From: Iningainema tapete BLCC-T55
Lineage (GTDB): Bacteria; Cyanobacteriota; Cyanobacteriia; Cyanobacteriales; Nostocaceae
Length of the DNA: 64,000 nucleotides
NCBI RefSeq assembly: GCF_014698965.1
Contig: NZ_JACXAE010000084.1
Span: 1-64,000 of the forward strand
Direction: 5' to 3'
Below the pieces are notes generated by a model. That model was not told where the DNA came from and ran no database searches. It was given only the letters and a program-made list of their open reading frames with translations. The translations under genes were made by a program, and so were the position numbers. This document shows positions 25,966 through 35,418 of this stretch, in pieces (within the stretch, counting starts at the first letter, position 1; every line of letters begins with the position of its first letter).

Positions 25966-28191
25966 ATGACTCAAACTCGTGGACTGAAAACTCTTTCAAA
26001 GCAAGTCACTGGTATGGACTGTGGAAGCTGTGCTAAGACAATTGAAGTTAGCTTGCAGCAGCTACGCGGTGTGACGGAAGCGTCGGTTAGCTTTGCTACG
26101 GGAACAGTAAAGGTATTATATGACTCGGAACTCTTGAGCGATCGCACCATTTATGAGCGGATCAAAGCTTTGGGTTATACAGTTGAGCAGAGTGATGAGG
26201 TATCACAGCATATTCATTCGTGTTGTGACAACCACAACCACGCCGATCATCATAACCACAAACACAACCATTCAGTCCCCAAACCGACTCAAAAACACAA
26301 CTCAGCAGACTGGAAATTCTGGATTGCTAACCGCCGGGGACAGAGCGTAATTTTAGCGGGAGTAGGGTTACTCTTGGGGCTACTGACTCAACATTTAGGG
26401 CTACCTATCTGGATAGCGCGAGCTTTTTATGGCATCGGCATAGTAGTTGCTGGTTATCCTATTGCAAAAGCGGGTTTGTTTGAGTTACGCTTGCGCCGCG
26501 CCGATATGAATCTGCTGATGACTATTTCAGTGATTGGGGCAGTGATTTTGGGAGACTGGTTTGAAGGGGCGCTAGTCCTGTTTTTGTTCTCTTTAGGCAC
26601 AACTCTACAAGTTTTTACCTTTGGGCGCACCCGCAATGCTATTCGCGCCTTGATGGATTTGACTCCACCTACTGCTACTGTGAAGCGGGGGAACAAAGAA
26701 GTTACTGTTCCCGTTGAAAGTGTTGAGATTAGTGAAATTCTGACGATTCGACCAGGACAGAGGGTAGCATTGGATGGTGTAGTCGTTTCTGGCACAAGCG
26801 CCATCGATCAGTCTCCTATCACCGGAGAGTCGATCCCAGAAGATAAAGCTCCTGGCGATACTGTCTTCGCTGGGACGTTAAATCAAGGAGGCTTTTTAGA
26901 GGTCAAAGTTACCCACACCAAAAGCGATACAACTGTTGCTAAAATTATTAATTTGGTGGAACAAGCCCAAGAAAGCCGCGCTCCTTCCCAGCAGTGGGTA
27001 GATAAGTTTGCCGAAGTCTACACCCCGATTGTGATTTTGATTGCGATCGCTATTGCCCTCATTCCGCCCTTAGCGTTTGCTCAATCCTTTAACGTCTGGT
27101 TCTATCGGGCGCTGGTAATGCTGGTAATCGCTTGCCCTTGTGCTTTAGTCATTTCCACTCCAGTATCCATTGTCAGTGCCATTGGTGCAGCAACCCGTCA
27201 GGGGGTTTTGTTCAAAGGCGGCAAAGCACTGGAGACAGCAGGGCGAATGAATATCCTTGCCTTTGATAAGACTGGAACAATTACTCGGGGATTGCCAGTA
27301 GTTGATCGTGTTTATGGCTTTGGCGAAACGACAGAGCTAGTGTTCCAGGTTGCTGCCAGTTTGGAGCAGTACTCAGAACATCCTCTAGCTAAAGCTATTG
27401 TGGCTCAAGCTCAAGATCAAAGAACTAAGCTGCGAACTCCTTCCAACTTTACCGCTCTACCAGGTAAAGGAATTAAGGCAAAAATTGGCAATTCAGTTTA
27501 CTTTGTCGGTAATCGGCGTTTATTTGCGGAGCAAGGCATTTCCTTGTCACTCGAAGCAGAATCTTTATTGGTTGAAATTGAAACCCAAGGTAAAACACCC
27601 GTGCTAGTGGGAACTCAGACAGGATTGTTAGGAGCAGTTGCCCTAGCAGATGGATTACGGTTAGAAGCAACCGAGGCGGTGCGACTCCTCAAACAAGTTG
27701 GGCTGAAACGGCTGGTGATGTTAACAGGCGATCGCGCTGCTGTTGCCAAGCAGATTGCCCAACAGGTTAACATTTCAGAATATCAAGCAGAACTGTTACC
27801 GGAAGATAAACTGCAAGCGATTCAGCAGTTGCGTCGTGATGGGGTCGTAGGTATGGTTGGGGATGGTATCAATGATGCTCCTGCCCTAGCGGCAGCAGAT
27901 ATTAGTTTTGCGGTTGGTGGTATCGATATTGCCCTAGAAACAGCAGATGTAGTGCTAGTAGGAAGTGACTTAAGGCGACTTGCCTATGCAGTAGATTTGA
28001 GTCGTCGCACCGTGTCAGTAATTCAACAAAATGTAGTTTTTTCGCTGGTGACAAAGGGACTATTCTTGCTGTTAGGTACTTTTGGTTTTGTCGGGTTAGC
28101 AGTTGCCATTTTGGCGGATACCGGATCTTCCCTGTTGGTAACAGCAAATGGCATGAGGCTGTTTAAAGCCAAAACTAATGACAACTCCTAA
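25966..28191 (+). CDS. ziaA: P1B-type zinc/cadmium-exporting ATPase (ZiaA-like)
   Basis: 741 residues. An N-terminal heavy-metal domain has GMDCGSC (Cys19, Cys22), followed by a His-rich stretch (about 82-106), six to eight membrane helices, the CPC motif (IACPCALVIST), the phosphorylation motif DKTGT with Asp434, SEHPLA and GDGINDAP. The last helix reads ILADTGSSLLVTANG, matching the zinc/cadmium/lead group rather than copper pumps. It exports metal across the inner membrane. It is divergent from ziaR and its last four bases overlap the convergent downstream gene. Confidence 0.93.
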   Translation: MTQTRGLKTLSKQVTGMDCGSCAKTIEVSLQQLRGVTEASVSFATGTVKVLYDSELLSDRTIYERIKALGYTVEQSDEVSQHIHSCCDNHNHADHHNHKHNHSVPKPTQKHNSADWKFWIANRRGQSVILAGVGLLLGLLTQHLGLPIWIARAFYGIGIVVAGYPIAKAGLFELRLRRADMNLLMTISVIGAVILGDWFEGALVLFLFSLGTTLQVFTFGRTRNAIRALMDLTPPTATVKRGNKEVTVPVESVEISEILTIRPGQRVALDGVVVSGTSAIDQSPITGESIPEDKAPGDTVFAGTLNQGGFLEVKVTHTKSDTTVAKIINLVEQAQESRAPSQQWVDKFAEVYTPIVILIAIAIALIPPLAFAQSFNVWFYRALVMLVIACPCALVISTPVSIVSAIGAATRQGVLFKGGKALETAGRMNILAFDKTGTITRGLPVVDRVYGFGETTELVFQVAASLEQYSEHPLAKAIVAQAQDQRTKLRTPSNFTALPGKGIKAKIGNSVYFVGNRRLFAEQGISLSLEAESLLVEIETQGKTPVLVGTQTGLLGAVALADGLRLEATEAVRLLKQVGLKRLVMLTGDRAAVAKQIAQQVNISEYQAELLPEDKLQAIQQLRRDGVVGMVGDGINDAPALAAADISFAVGGIDIALETADVVLVGSDLRRLAYAVDLSRRTVSVIQQNVVFSLVTKGLFLLLGTFGFVGLAVAILADTGSSLLVTANGMRLFKAKTNDNS

Positions 28192-28547
28192 TACACCATT
28201 GGTTGTCCGCCTTGCAAAGCACGAAAAGCATTCATGCAATATGGGCAATCGCAGCCAAATAAGGCGATCGCTTTGTCGCTTTCTTCTGCGCTAAAGTTTA
28301 GCATGGCAACGTTTTTGTCCGATTGCTGTGTAGTATAAACCTTTGATGACGCTTGATTTGTCTGTGTAGTCCTCGTACATACAAACTGTTTGTAACTGAT
28401 ATGTGGATGACGTATGCAGGCTTGTCCATCTTTCATACGGATTACTGGCGGGGTAGCGTGTGCCGGATTAACTACCCCGATCACAGACATCAAAGAGGCA
28501 AAAACCGTGGGGCTGGCAAGCAAAGCAAGCTTTAGTTTTTTATTCAT
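28188..28547 (-). CDS. Exported Cys-motif protein beside ziaA
   Basis: 119 residues with a signal peptide (about 1-31, ending AHA). The mature part has Cys in QACIRHPH and FVCTRT and a C-terminal FGCDCPYCMNAFRAL, i.e. CxCxxC. It resembles conserved cyanobacterial exported proteins of unknown role. The metal-ligand-like cysteines and its position beside the zinc exporter suggest a periplasmic metal function, which is inference. Its stop overlaps the ziaA stop region by four bases, tail to tail. The 28548-28819 spacer holds no gene. Confidence 0.65.
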   Translation of the reverse strand: MNKKLKLALLASPTVFASLMSVIGVVNPAHATPPVIRMKDGQACIRHPHISYKQFVCTRTTQTNQASSKVYTTQQSDKNVAMLNFSAEESDKAIALFGCDCPYCMNAFRALQGGQPMVY

Positions 28548-28819
28548 TGGTTTGAGGAAAAATGTAGCTGACTGCTAACAGTAACTGATTACTTGTTACA
28601 GGTCAAGTAAGTTTTTATCTGGAATAATAACAATTTTTAATCTTTTTTTCTATTACATTTGTTTTGCATATAAAAAACAGAACTAAACTTTCTTCAGCCA
28701 CTGATTTCATATCCTGGTAAGTTGAATTAGTGCTTGATAATGATTATCTTTTTGTTTTTTTTGGTTCCTTCTTAGAGTTTATTAAAGTATACGCTACTGA
28801 CTAATAGTCTACCTTCTAA

Positions 28820-29494
28820 CTATTGCTTAATCTGCTCAAGCAGAATTTGTGTTTTTTGATAGCCTTGTATATTCCCTTGCGCTTGAAATAGTTTTACTGC
28901 TTGCTGCAAATCTTCAACAGCACTGCGTTTATTCAGGAGCGCATATTGAGCAAGTCCCCGATTGGCATAGGCATCGGCTAAGTTAGGATTAATACTTATT
29001 GCCGAGTTAAAGTGAGTAATTGCCAGCTTGTGATTTCCCTGAGTATAATTAGCAAGTCCTAAATTATAGTAACCATCTACAAACTTCGGATCAATTTTGA
29101 GCGTCTGGTTAAAATCTGCAATTGCTGTTTTAATATCTCCAATTTCCGCATAGGCAGTTCCCCGACTGTTATAAGCATCGACATGATTAGGGTTGAGTCG
29201 TAGCGCTGAGTCAAAATCGGCGATTGCTGCTTTAAAGTTGCCTAACTGAGATTTAGCCAAACCTCGGAGGCAAAAACCTTCATAATATCTGGGGTTTAGC
29301 TGCACTACCCGATTAAAATCTTCAATAGCTCCATTGAAGTTTCCCTGCTCAAGCTTTTGTTTTCCTCGCTGATAGTATTGCTGAAAATTCGTCTGTTCGA
29401 TGGGCGTTTGTGGTATCTGAGCATAAGCTGCTCTTACTCCACCCAGTACACAAGTTATTCCCAAGATAGCGATCGCTAATTGAAGATAATTCAT
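28820..29494 (-). CDS. Exported tetratricopeptide repeat protein
   Basis: 224 residues. A signal peptide (about 1-25) precedes five TPR units, visible as repeated GNFNGAIEDFNRVVQLNP, GNFKAAIADFDSALRLNP, GDIKTAIADFNQTLKIDP and GNHKLAITHFNSAISINP segments. TPRs form a superhelix that binds proteins or peptides. It sits downstream of the interrupted mntH, same strand, about 90 bases away. No specific partner can be named. Confidence 0.85.
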   Translation of the reverse strand: MNYLQLAIAILGITCVLGGVRAAYAQIPQTPIEQTNFQQYYQRGKQKLEQGNFNGAIEDFNRVVQLNPRYYEGFCLRGLAKSQLGNFKAAIADFDSALRLNPNHVDAYNSRGTAYAEIGDIKTAIADFNQTLKIDPKFVDGYYNLGLANYTQGNHKLAITHFNSAISINPNLADAYANRGLAQYALLNKRSAVEDLQQAVKLFQAQGNIQGYQKTQILLEQIKQ

Positions 29495-29581
29495 TGCCAG
29501 ACTCTCTCCATATTCAAGATTCCGACGCAGTTTTGCACGGAATTGTTTCCTACTGGATCAATTCTAAACGGCTTCAACAGA

Positions 29582-30907
29582 TTAGGGGACAAGATGCAGC
29601 CAGCCCAAAAGACTTTGTAATAGTAACTCCGCATTTAAGACGATGATGACAATAGCGACGAACCAGGCTAACAATTTTAACCACAAGGGATTGACAAAAT
29701 CACCCATCAAGCGACGGTTACTTGTAAACATTACTAATGGAATCACTGCAAACGGTAATTGCAAGCTGAGGATAACTTGACTGAGAACTATGAGGCTGCT
29801 TGTACTGTTTTCGCCAAACAGAATAATTGCAATTAATGCTGGAATAATAGCAAGCAGACGAGTTACTAAACGACGTAACCAGGAGGGAAGACGAAATTGT
29901 AAAAACCCTTCCATAACAATCTGCCCTGCTAAAGTTGCGGTTAGGGTTGAACTTTGTCCAGAAGCAAGTAAGGCAACACCAAAAATAGCACTAGCAACAC
30001 TAACTCCCAATAATGGTGAAAGCAGTTTGTAAGCATCCTGGATTTCAGCAACATTCTGATTACCGGAAAAATGGAAAGTCGCAGCAGAAACAATTAAAAT
30101 TGCTGAATTGATAAATAGTGCTAAAGATAAAGCAAAAGTGGAATCAAATGTACCAAATTTAATGGCTTCCCATCGCTTTTCAGTATTAGGCTGCCAAGCG
30201 CGAGTTTGTACGATTGAAGAGTGTAAATATAAATTATGTGGCATCACTGTTGCCCCTAAAATGCCGATAGCTATATAAAGCATTTCTGGGTTTTTGACAA
30301 TCTCTCTGTTAGGTAGATATCAGATCATTATGCCTGCCAAATCAGGTTTAGAAAAAATGATTTCGGCTGCGAAACAGATTCCTACTGTTGCTACTAAAGT
30401 AGTTACCAAAGCTTCGATATAACGAAAGCCTTTACCTTGTAGAAATAGCAACACCAGCACATCAAGGGCAGTAATACACACGCCCCATACTAAAGGAATA
30501 GCAAACAACAGTTGCAGTGCGATCGCACTTCCCAGTAATTCCGCCAAATCACAAGCTGCAATGCCAATCTCACAAAGTACCCACAAACAAAAGTTCACCC
30601 GTGGAGTGAAATATTCCCGACAAGCCTGCGCTAAATCTCGCCCTGTAGCAACACCCAAACGTACACATAGCGATTGCAGTAAAATAGCCATCAAGTTTGA
30701 CAGTAAAATCACTGACAACAAAGCATAACCAAACTTAGACCCCCCAGCGATGTCTGTTGCCCAATTTCCTGGATCCATATATCCAACTGAAACCAGATAT
30801 CCAGGTCCCACATATGCCAGCAACTTGCGCCAAAAGTTGCTACTGTTAGGAACTTTAATACTACGGTGAACCTCTGGAAGGCTGGGTCTGTATTGTTCGT
30901 GAGTCAT
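29582..30907 (-). pseudogene. mntH: mntH (Nramp Mn/Fe transporter) interrupted by one in-frame TGA
   Basis: Two pieces in the same frame. The upstream part (30907 to 30320, 195 codons) covers helices 1-5 with YMDPGNWATDIAGG, the metal-binding DPGN motif. It ends GIMI then TGA at 30320-30322. Translation continues without a shift as [12 protein letters not shown] and then [19 protein letters not shown], the second metal-binding MPH motif, to 29582. Joined, the product is about 441 residues, the normal Nramp length. A GGA (Gly) to TGA change would explain it. Recent nonsense mutation, sequencing error or readthrough are all possible. Confidence 0.9.
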
Positions 30908-31048
30908 AAGTTCTGCGCTAGAATATTTTCATATTCTTTTCATAATGTCATAAAATTGGCTATCAACATCAATCTCTGGGGGTATACATCATTACTAATC
31001 CTCTCAACAATACAATCTATGCAGCTAATTAGAGCCAGCTAACGTCTC

Positions 31049-33010
31049 TTAAATCTGAATCAACCCCTGTGGATTTACCGTGAAAAGCTTCCGCCTCTGC
31101 AAACCCTCCCGGTATAAAACCTCATTTGCAGCCAGCAACCCACTACTAACAGCCCTTTCCATCAAACCACAAGGAAAAGGCATTTTCACCCAATCACCTG
31201 CAAACAACAAATTACCAATACCAGTGCTAGTTTCTGGACGTTCAGTATAACTATTCGGTGGATAACCAGAAAAGTTTTTTTGATTCACCAATTCTCGATG
31301 CAATACATTTGCTTCCTTTAACTGAGGAACAATTTCATAAAGTTCCTGCTCAAAAGTTGTTAACAAAGCTTCTTGGGTGGGGAATTGTTTTTCTTTATAG
31401 CAGTAAGCATGTAACTCCACCACACTACCACCAGTACGTTTTGCCCAGTCAATAAATTGTTCCTGAACACGATGATAAAGGGTAATGCTATCAGTTAACT
31501 GGTAGCCAGATAAAGAAGTAAAATTGCTTTGTTTCCACTCAAAATCGCGATCAAACCAAAAACGACAAACAGCAAACGGATCGGCAATACTCAATTTTTC
31601 TACTTGCGATCGCACTACTTCCACATTACCACTCATGCGCTTAAATAGCTGCTGTACACCCGGTACGTCAGTAGCAAAGACATAGTAATCTGCTGTGATT
31701 GTCTCTGGTGATGACGAAGTACCATTGACGGCTACCAGTTGTAAACTATCATCCTGACGCTGCACTACTTGATAGCGGGGTAAATCCTGTTGTGCTGGTC
31801 CTGTTAAGACTTTACCATCAGATGCGAATACTGAACCATGACAAGGGCAATGAAACTTGCCATCTTCTGCCATTTTTACAGTACAACCTTGGTGGGTGCA
31901 GCTTAAGGAAATTGCTTCTTCACCCTCATTAGGTACAGCAAACACTTCATCCGCAGCCCCAAAATATTGTAGAGACGCGCCATGTAGAGACGCGAAATTT
32001 CGCGTCCCTACATCAGGGTTACGTTTGACCCAAAATGGTATATTGTTAATATGACTACCAACTTGATAGCTGATTGAATCAATTTTACCTTGTTCTGCTA
32101 TAATTTCACTTACATTTATTCCCGTAATAATTTTACCACCTTTATTAGTAATTTCCCTAGCTATCGGTTGCACTAAACTTGTTCCCATATCATCTTTAGT
32201 GCCATTAAAAGCTAGTCCTTCTGGGTTGCCAAAGAAATAAAAGTGGAAAAACTGCATTAGTTCTGCCACACTCATCGTGTCTGGAGCATTCAAACTAGAT
32301 TTGGCAAACGGCAAAAAATACAAGTCGTACAAACCTTGAGGAAAATCCTTTTTCACCCAATCTGCAACTGATATAGTATCAAAGCGCCGATAATTCTTTT
32401 CTCTCTCAAAGCCACCAATTGCTTGGAATACTTGTAGATGTTTTAATTTTGTGAGATTAATCCCCCATTGGAAGCGGTTGGGGGAGGCTATAGCTAAGTC
32501 AACAATATTCCAGGGAAAAGCAGAATGATTGGGACGAAATATTTCTGGTTTGTACTGAGAATTGCGGTAAACAACAGAATAAAAATGTAGAGATTGAAAA
32601 TTATCAGTTATGCCTAGTTCTGCAACCAAACTATTCAGATTATAGTACTGAGGGAAAAAGCCATGAAAGCCATGCTCCATTAAGAAGTTTTCACCGCCCA
32701 CTTCTATTTGCCAACTAGCGATTTTACCGCCCAGTTGAGGAGACTTCTCCAATAATGTTACCGCAAACCCTCGCTGACTCAATTCATAAGCACAAGCTAA
32801 ACCTGCTAAACCACCGCCAACCACTATAACGGTACGTTTGCCACTCAACAGGCGTGGTAAGTTGAGGGTATCTTGTTGAAAAACCGTGGGTTTTGGCTTG
32901 TGAAACCGAGAGAATCCCATTACTCCTGCAACCGCACCCACGCCAAACAACTTCAGCAACGTGCGCCGGGAGAGCAAAGAAAATTCTGGTGAATTGGATA
33001 ATTGACTCAT
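31049..33010 (-). CDS. FAD amine-oxidase/carotenoid desaturase-like protein with Rieske domain
   Basis: 653 residues. An N-terminal twin-arginine signal (SRRTLLKLFGVGAVAG) implies export of a folded, cofactor-loaded protein. Next is an FAD-binding fold, VIVVGGGLAGLACAYELSQRG, of the phytoene desaturase/amine oxidase type. Near residues 365-400 a Rieske domain is inserted: CTHQGC and CPCHGS supply the two Cys and two His for a 2Fe-2S cluster. The flavin fold then resumes to GNLLFAGDWVKMP. About 15 residues just before the Rieske part (DVGTRNFASLHGAS) come from inserted hairpin repeats. Substrate unknown; a periplasmic or thylakoid-lumen redox role is likely. Confidence 0.85.
   Translation of the reverse strand: MSQLSNSPEFSLLSRRTLLKLFGVGAVAGVMGFSRFHKPKPTVFQQDTLNLPRLLSGKRTVIVVGGGLAGLACAYELSQRGFAVTLLEKSPQLGGKIASWQIEVGGENFLMEHGFHGFFPQYYNLNSLVAELGITDNFQSLHFYSVVYRNSQYKPEIFRPNHSAFPWNIVDLAIASPNRFQWGINLTKLKHLQVFQAIGGFEREKNYRRFDTISVADWVKKDFPQGLYDLYFLPFAKSSLNAPDTMSVAELMQFFHFYFFGNPEGLAFNGTKDDMGTSLVQPIAREITNKGGKIITGINVSEIIAEQGKIDSISYQVGSHINNIPFWVKRNPDVGTRNFASLHGASLQYFGAADEVFAVPNEGEEAISLSCTHQGCTVKMAEDGKFHCPCHGSVFASDGKVLTGPAQQDLPRYQVVQRQDDSLQLVAVNGTSSSPETITADYYVFATDVPGVQQLFKRMSGNVEVVRSQVEKLSIADPFAVCRFWFDRDFEWKQSNFTSLSGYQLTDSITLYHRVQEQFIDWAKRTGGSVVELHAYCYKEKQFPTQEALLTTFEQELYEIVPQLKEANVLHRELVNQKNFSGYPPNSYTERPETSTGIGNLLFAGDWVKMPFPCGLMERAVSSGLLAANEVLYREGLQRRKLFTVNPQGLIQI
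31969..32011. repeat. GTAGAGACG repeats inside a coding region, copies 3a and 3b
   Basis: A truncated left arm (31969-31983) is followed by a complete hairpin (31984-32011, GTAGAGACGCGAAA with TTTCGCGTCCCTAC). The two together add codons without a frameshift to the Rieske flavoprotein. Confidence 0.85.
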
Positions 33011-33108
33011 TTGTTACTGAAATTAACTCGTCAAGCTGAATTTTTCCGGTAGCCTAAGTTTAATATAAGATTTGAAATTTGACTACTAAGCGTTAGGTAG
33101 GTTGAAAA

Positions 33109-33705
33109 TTGCCAGATAACTCCCCCTGTGCTAAAAAAGTTACGAAGAGTGGACGTGTACGCATTCTGGATGAGGCGGAACGGCTATTCCGTACACGCGG
33201 GTATCATTGTGTTACCATGCGGGATATTGCGTCAGAGGTGGGAATTCGGCAGGCATCGCTGTACTATCATTTTCCCAGTAAGGAGGAACTTTTTGTGGCT
33301 GTTACCGAACGGATGTTTGAGATTCATCGTACAGGTTTACAGCAGGTAATTCATAATGAGTCAGACTTGCGATCGCAACTTCATGCTGCGGCTTTTTGGT
33401 TTCTCTCTCAACCTCCTATTCATTTTTTGAGTATGGTACATACAGACATGCCTTTGTTGGGTGAGGAAAACATCAACAAGTTGTCTGCTGGTTTTCAACA
33501 ATGTGTGTTTGAGCAAATTCGACAAGTTTTTGCCCAAGCGCAAGAGCGAGGGGAGATTCGCAATACTCGTCCCGAAATACTAGCCGGATTATTTTTGTCT
33601 TTCATTGAGAGCATTCCTTATGTTACTACTAGACCAGGTACTGCTAAGAGTGAAGTGATTGTGAATGAGGTGATTTCGGTTTTGCTGGATGGGTTAAAAC
33701 TATAG
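33109..33705 (+). CDS. TetR family transcriptional regulator
   Basis: 198 residues. The N-terminal helix-turn-helix is plain: RILDEAERLFRTRGYHCVTMRDIASEVGIRQASLYYHFPSKEEL in consecutive pieces. The remainder is an all-helical ligand-binding domain. The best available start is TTG at 33109, because the first ATG would cut the DNA-binding domain. It is divergent from the Rieske flavoprotein gene, 98 bases apart, and probably controls it. CTAAGCGTTAG at about 33087 is a small palindrome in the shared spacer. Confidence 0.88.
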   Translation: MPDNSPCAKKVTKSGRVRILDEAERLFRTRGYHCVTMRDIASEVGIRQASLYYHFPSKEELFVAVTERMFEIHRTGLQQVIHNESDLRSQLHAAAFWFLSQPPIHFLSMVHTDMPLLGEENINKLSAGFQQCVFEQIRQVFAQAQERGEIRNTRPEILAGLFLSFIESIPYVTTRPGTAKSEVIVNEVISVLLDGLKL

Positions 33706-33725
33706 AAGTCACCGAGTCAGGATTC

Positions 33726-33753
33726 GTAGAGACGCGATTAATCGCGTCTGTAC
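33726..33753. repeat. GTAGAGACG hairpin repeat, copy 4
   Basis: GTAGAGACGCGATT pairs with AATCGCGTCTGTAC (one changed pair near the tip of the base). It follows the TetR gene and precedes a TCAGGAGTCAGGAG tandem. Confidence 0.75.
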
Positions 33754-33883
33754 TCAGGAGTCAGGAGATAAAGATAAATTATTTACAAATTATTAGTAAA
33801 ACGTTAACTTCAACATAAACTTAACCAGCTGACATCGGCTAGTGCGTTACTATCCTAGTAATGTCAACTGCATTACAATACTT

Positions 33884-34240
33884 ATGGAACCAAATACTTT
33901 ACCCACTGAAGTGATTCTGTCGCATCCGCGTCAGACTTTAGGTAGTGTACAACTTGATTGGGCACCACAACCGGGAAACTATCTCGATCTAGAAGGAAAA
34001 ACTTATGCAGTCTTAGAGCGCCGCCACCGTTATCAGTTTAAGGCAGGGCGCTACCGTTTGCAGAACATAGCTTTGTATGTACAATCTGCTAAACGACCAA
34101 GTGAAAAAAGTCTTTTTCAAGGGCGTTGGGTGGTAGGAGATGCTAGCTGTCGCTACAATGCTCATTCAGAAATTATTCGTTGTGCAGTTAATCCAGAAGG
34201 ACCTTGTGAAACTTGTCGCTTTTATGAAAAATTATTGTAG
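33884..34240 (+). CDS. DUF6464-like cyanobacterial protein
   Basis: 118 residues from ATG 33884 (MEPNTLPTEVILSHPRQTLG); upstream in-frame Met at 33842 is less likely because conservation begins at TLPTEV. YAVLERRHRYQFKAGRY and GDASCRYNAHSEIIRCAVNP then GPCETCRFYE are distinctive and, from memory, match a cyanobacteria-specific domain (DUF6464). Three or four Cys at the end could bind metal. It is convergent with fmt; the stop codon TAG is the first part of a hairpin repeat. Confidence 0.7.
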   Translation: MEPNTLPTEVILSHPRQTLGSVQLDWAPQPGNYLDLEGKTYAVLERRHRYQFKAGRYRLQNIALYVQSAKRPSEKSLFQGRWVVGDASCRYNAHSEIIRCAVNPEGPCETCRFYEKLL

Positions 34241-34265
34241 AGACGTTCCGCCGGAACGTCTCTAC
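34237..34265. repeat. GTAGAGACG hairpin repeat, copy 5
   Basis: Same 29 bases as copy 2. Its left end contains the stop of the DUF6464-like gene and its right end contains the stop of fmt on the other strand. Confidence 0.88.
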
Positions 34266-35263
34266 ATGCCGTTGGTGAAAATTTCTCCCACGGCTAAATG
34301 CATTCCATTAACAAAATCCCATCCTGACTGGGGACGTTTACCAGCTGGCTGAACTTCTCGCAATAGTAATAAACCTTCTCCAGTTTGTGCGATCGCTCCC
34401 ATTCCCTTGGCGATGCTTACTACTTCTCCAGGATTACCTGATTCCCTTAACACATCTGATAATTGATCAATTAATTCTTTCAATTCCTGTGATAACTCAT
34501 GAGCGTAAGCAGAGTCAAGGGGGGCAGTGGCAGTAATTTTGAGTGGTTGGTTGCGAAATGTAGCGTTACAGTTAGGGTAAAAACCTCTAATTTGATTATG
34601 TAGTTGAATAGCGCTCTTTGACCAATCCAAAAGGTAATCTTCCTTTTTAATTAAAGGCGCATAAGTAGCATCATTATTGTTTTGCGCTCTTGGTTGGATA
34701 ACACCGTCCAACTTTAATAAGGTTTCCACTAACAAATCAGCGCCCATAACCGCCAGTTTCTCTGCCAAATCTTGGGCATTATCCAGTAATCCTATTGGTG
34801 TAGTAGCCTCCAACAGCATAGCTCCCGTATCCATACCTGCATCCATTAACATTGTTGTAATGCCAGTTTGTTTTTCGCCGTTGTATATACACCATTGAAT
34901 TGGTGCTGCTCCCCGATACTTTGGTAAAATGGAGCCGTGTACATTAACGCAGCCTAACTTGGGCATATCTAAAATTTCTTGAGAGAGAATTTGCCCATAG
35001 GCAACAACAACGAATACATCTGCACTAGTCTGTTTTAGTTGAGATAAAGTTTCTGGATCTTTTTTCACCCGCTGGGGTTGCCATACGGGTAAATTAAAAG
35101 AGGTCGCAACAGTTTTAACAGGTGATGGCGTAAGTTGATTCCCTCGTCCCCGACGTTTATCTGGTTGAGTAACCACCGCCATCACTTCAAATCTACTATC
35201 ATTCAACAATTTTTCTAGAGTTGGCACAGCAAATTGAGGAGTGCCAAAGAATACGACTTTCAT
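34262..35263 (-). CDS. fmt: Methionyl-tRNA formyltransferase
   Basis: About 333 residues from the preferred start at 35263 ([17 protein letters not shown]); five extra residues are possible from 35278. The formyl transferase core shows [27 protein letters not shown] with the catalytic Asn-His, and [11 protein letters not shown] with the Asp. A C-terminal OB-fold tRNA-binding domain follows. It formylates initiator Met-tRNA using 10-formyl-THF in the cytoplasm. The stop codon comes from a hairpin repeat. Confidence 0.96.
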   Translation of the reverse strand: MKVVFFGTPQFAVPTLEKLLNDSRFEVMAVVTQPDKRRGRGNQLTPSPVKTVATSFNLPVWQPQRVKKDPETLSQLKQTSADVFVVVAYGQILSQEILDMPKLGCVNVHGSILPKYRGAAPIQWCIYNGEKQTGITTMLMDAGMDTGAMLLEATTPIGLLDNAQDLAEKLAVMGADLLVETLLKLDGVIQPRAQNNNDATYAPLIKKEDYLLDWSKSAIQLHNQIRGFYPNCNATFRNQPLKITATAPLDSAYAHELSQELKELIDQLSDVLRESGNPGEVVSIAKGMGAIAQTGEGLLLLREVQPAGKRPQSGWDFVNGMHLAVGEIFTNGM

Positions 35264-35327
35264 GTTTCTTTGAACCATTAGTTATTGGTAAATAGTAATT
35301 CAATGCGACGCCGATGGTGGCAAAAAT

Positions 35328-35358
35328 GTAGAGACGCCCCGGTGGGGCGTCTGTCTAC
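35328..35358. repeat. GTAGAGACG hairpin repeat, copy 6
   Basis: GTAGAGACGCCCC pairs with GGGGCGTCTGTCTAC (a two-base insertion near the end) around GGT. It lies between fmt and the predicted small RNA promoter. Confidence 0.8.
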
Positions 35359-35383
35359 CAACCGGAAAAAAAAGGTATTTTAG

Positions 35384-35412
35384 TTGACAAAACATTTATT
35401 CTCTAGTATAAT
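35384..35412 (+). promoter_or_regulatory. Consensus sigma-70 type promoter
   Basis: TTGACA (35384-35389) and TATAAT (35407-35412) are both perfect with the optimal 17-base spacer. No open reading frame starts downstream within 450 bases, so it most likely drives a non-coding RNA. Confidence 0.8.
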
Positions 35413-35418
35413 AAGGTA

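Noticed and set aside
30320-30322. Selenocysteine or programmed readthrough at the mntH TGA
   Set aside because: Nramp proteins use Gly here, no selenocysteine hairpin is evident just after the codon, and a single G-to-T change explains it.
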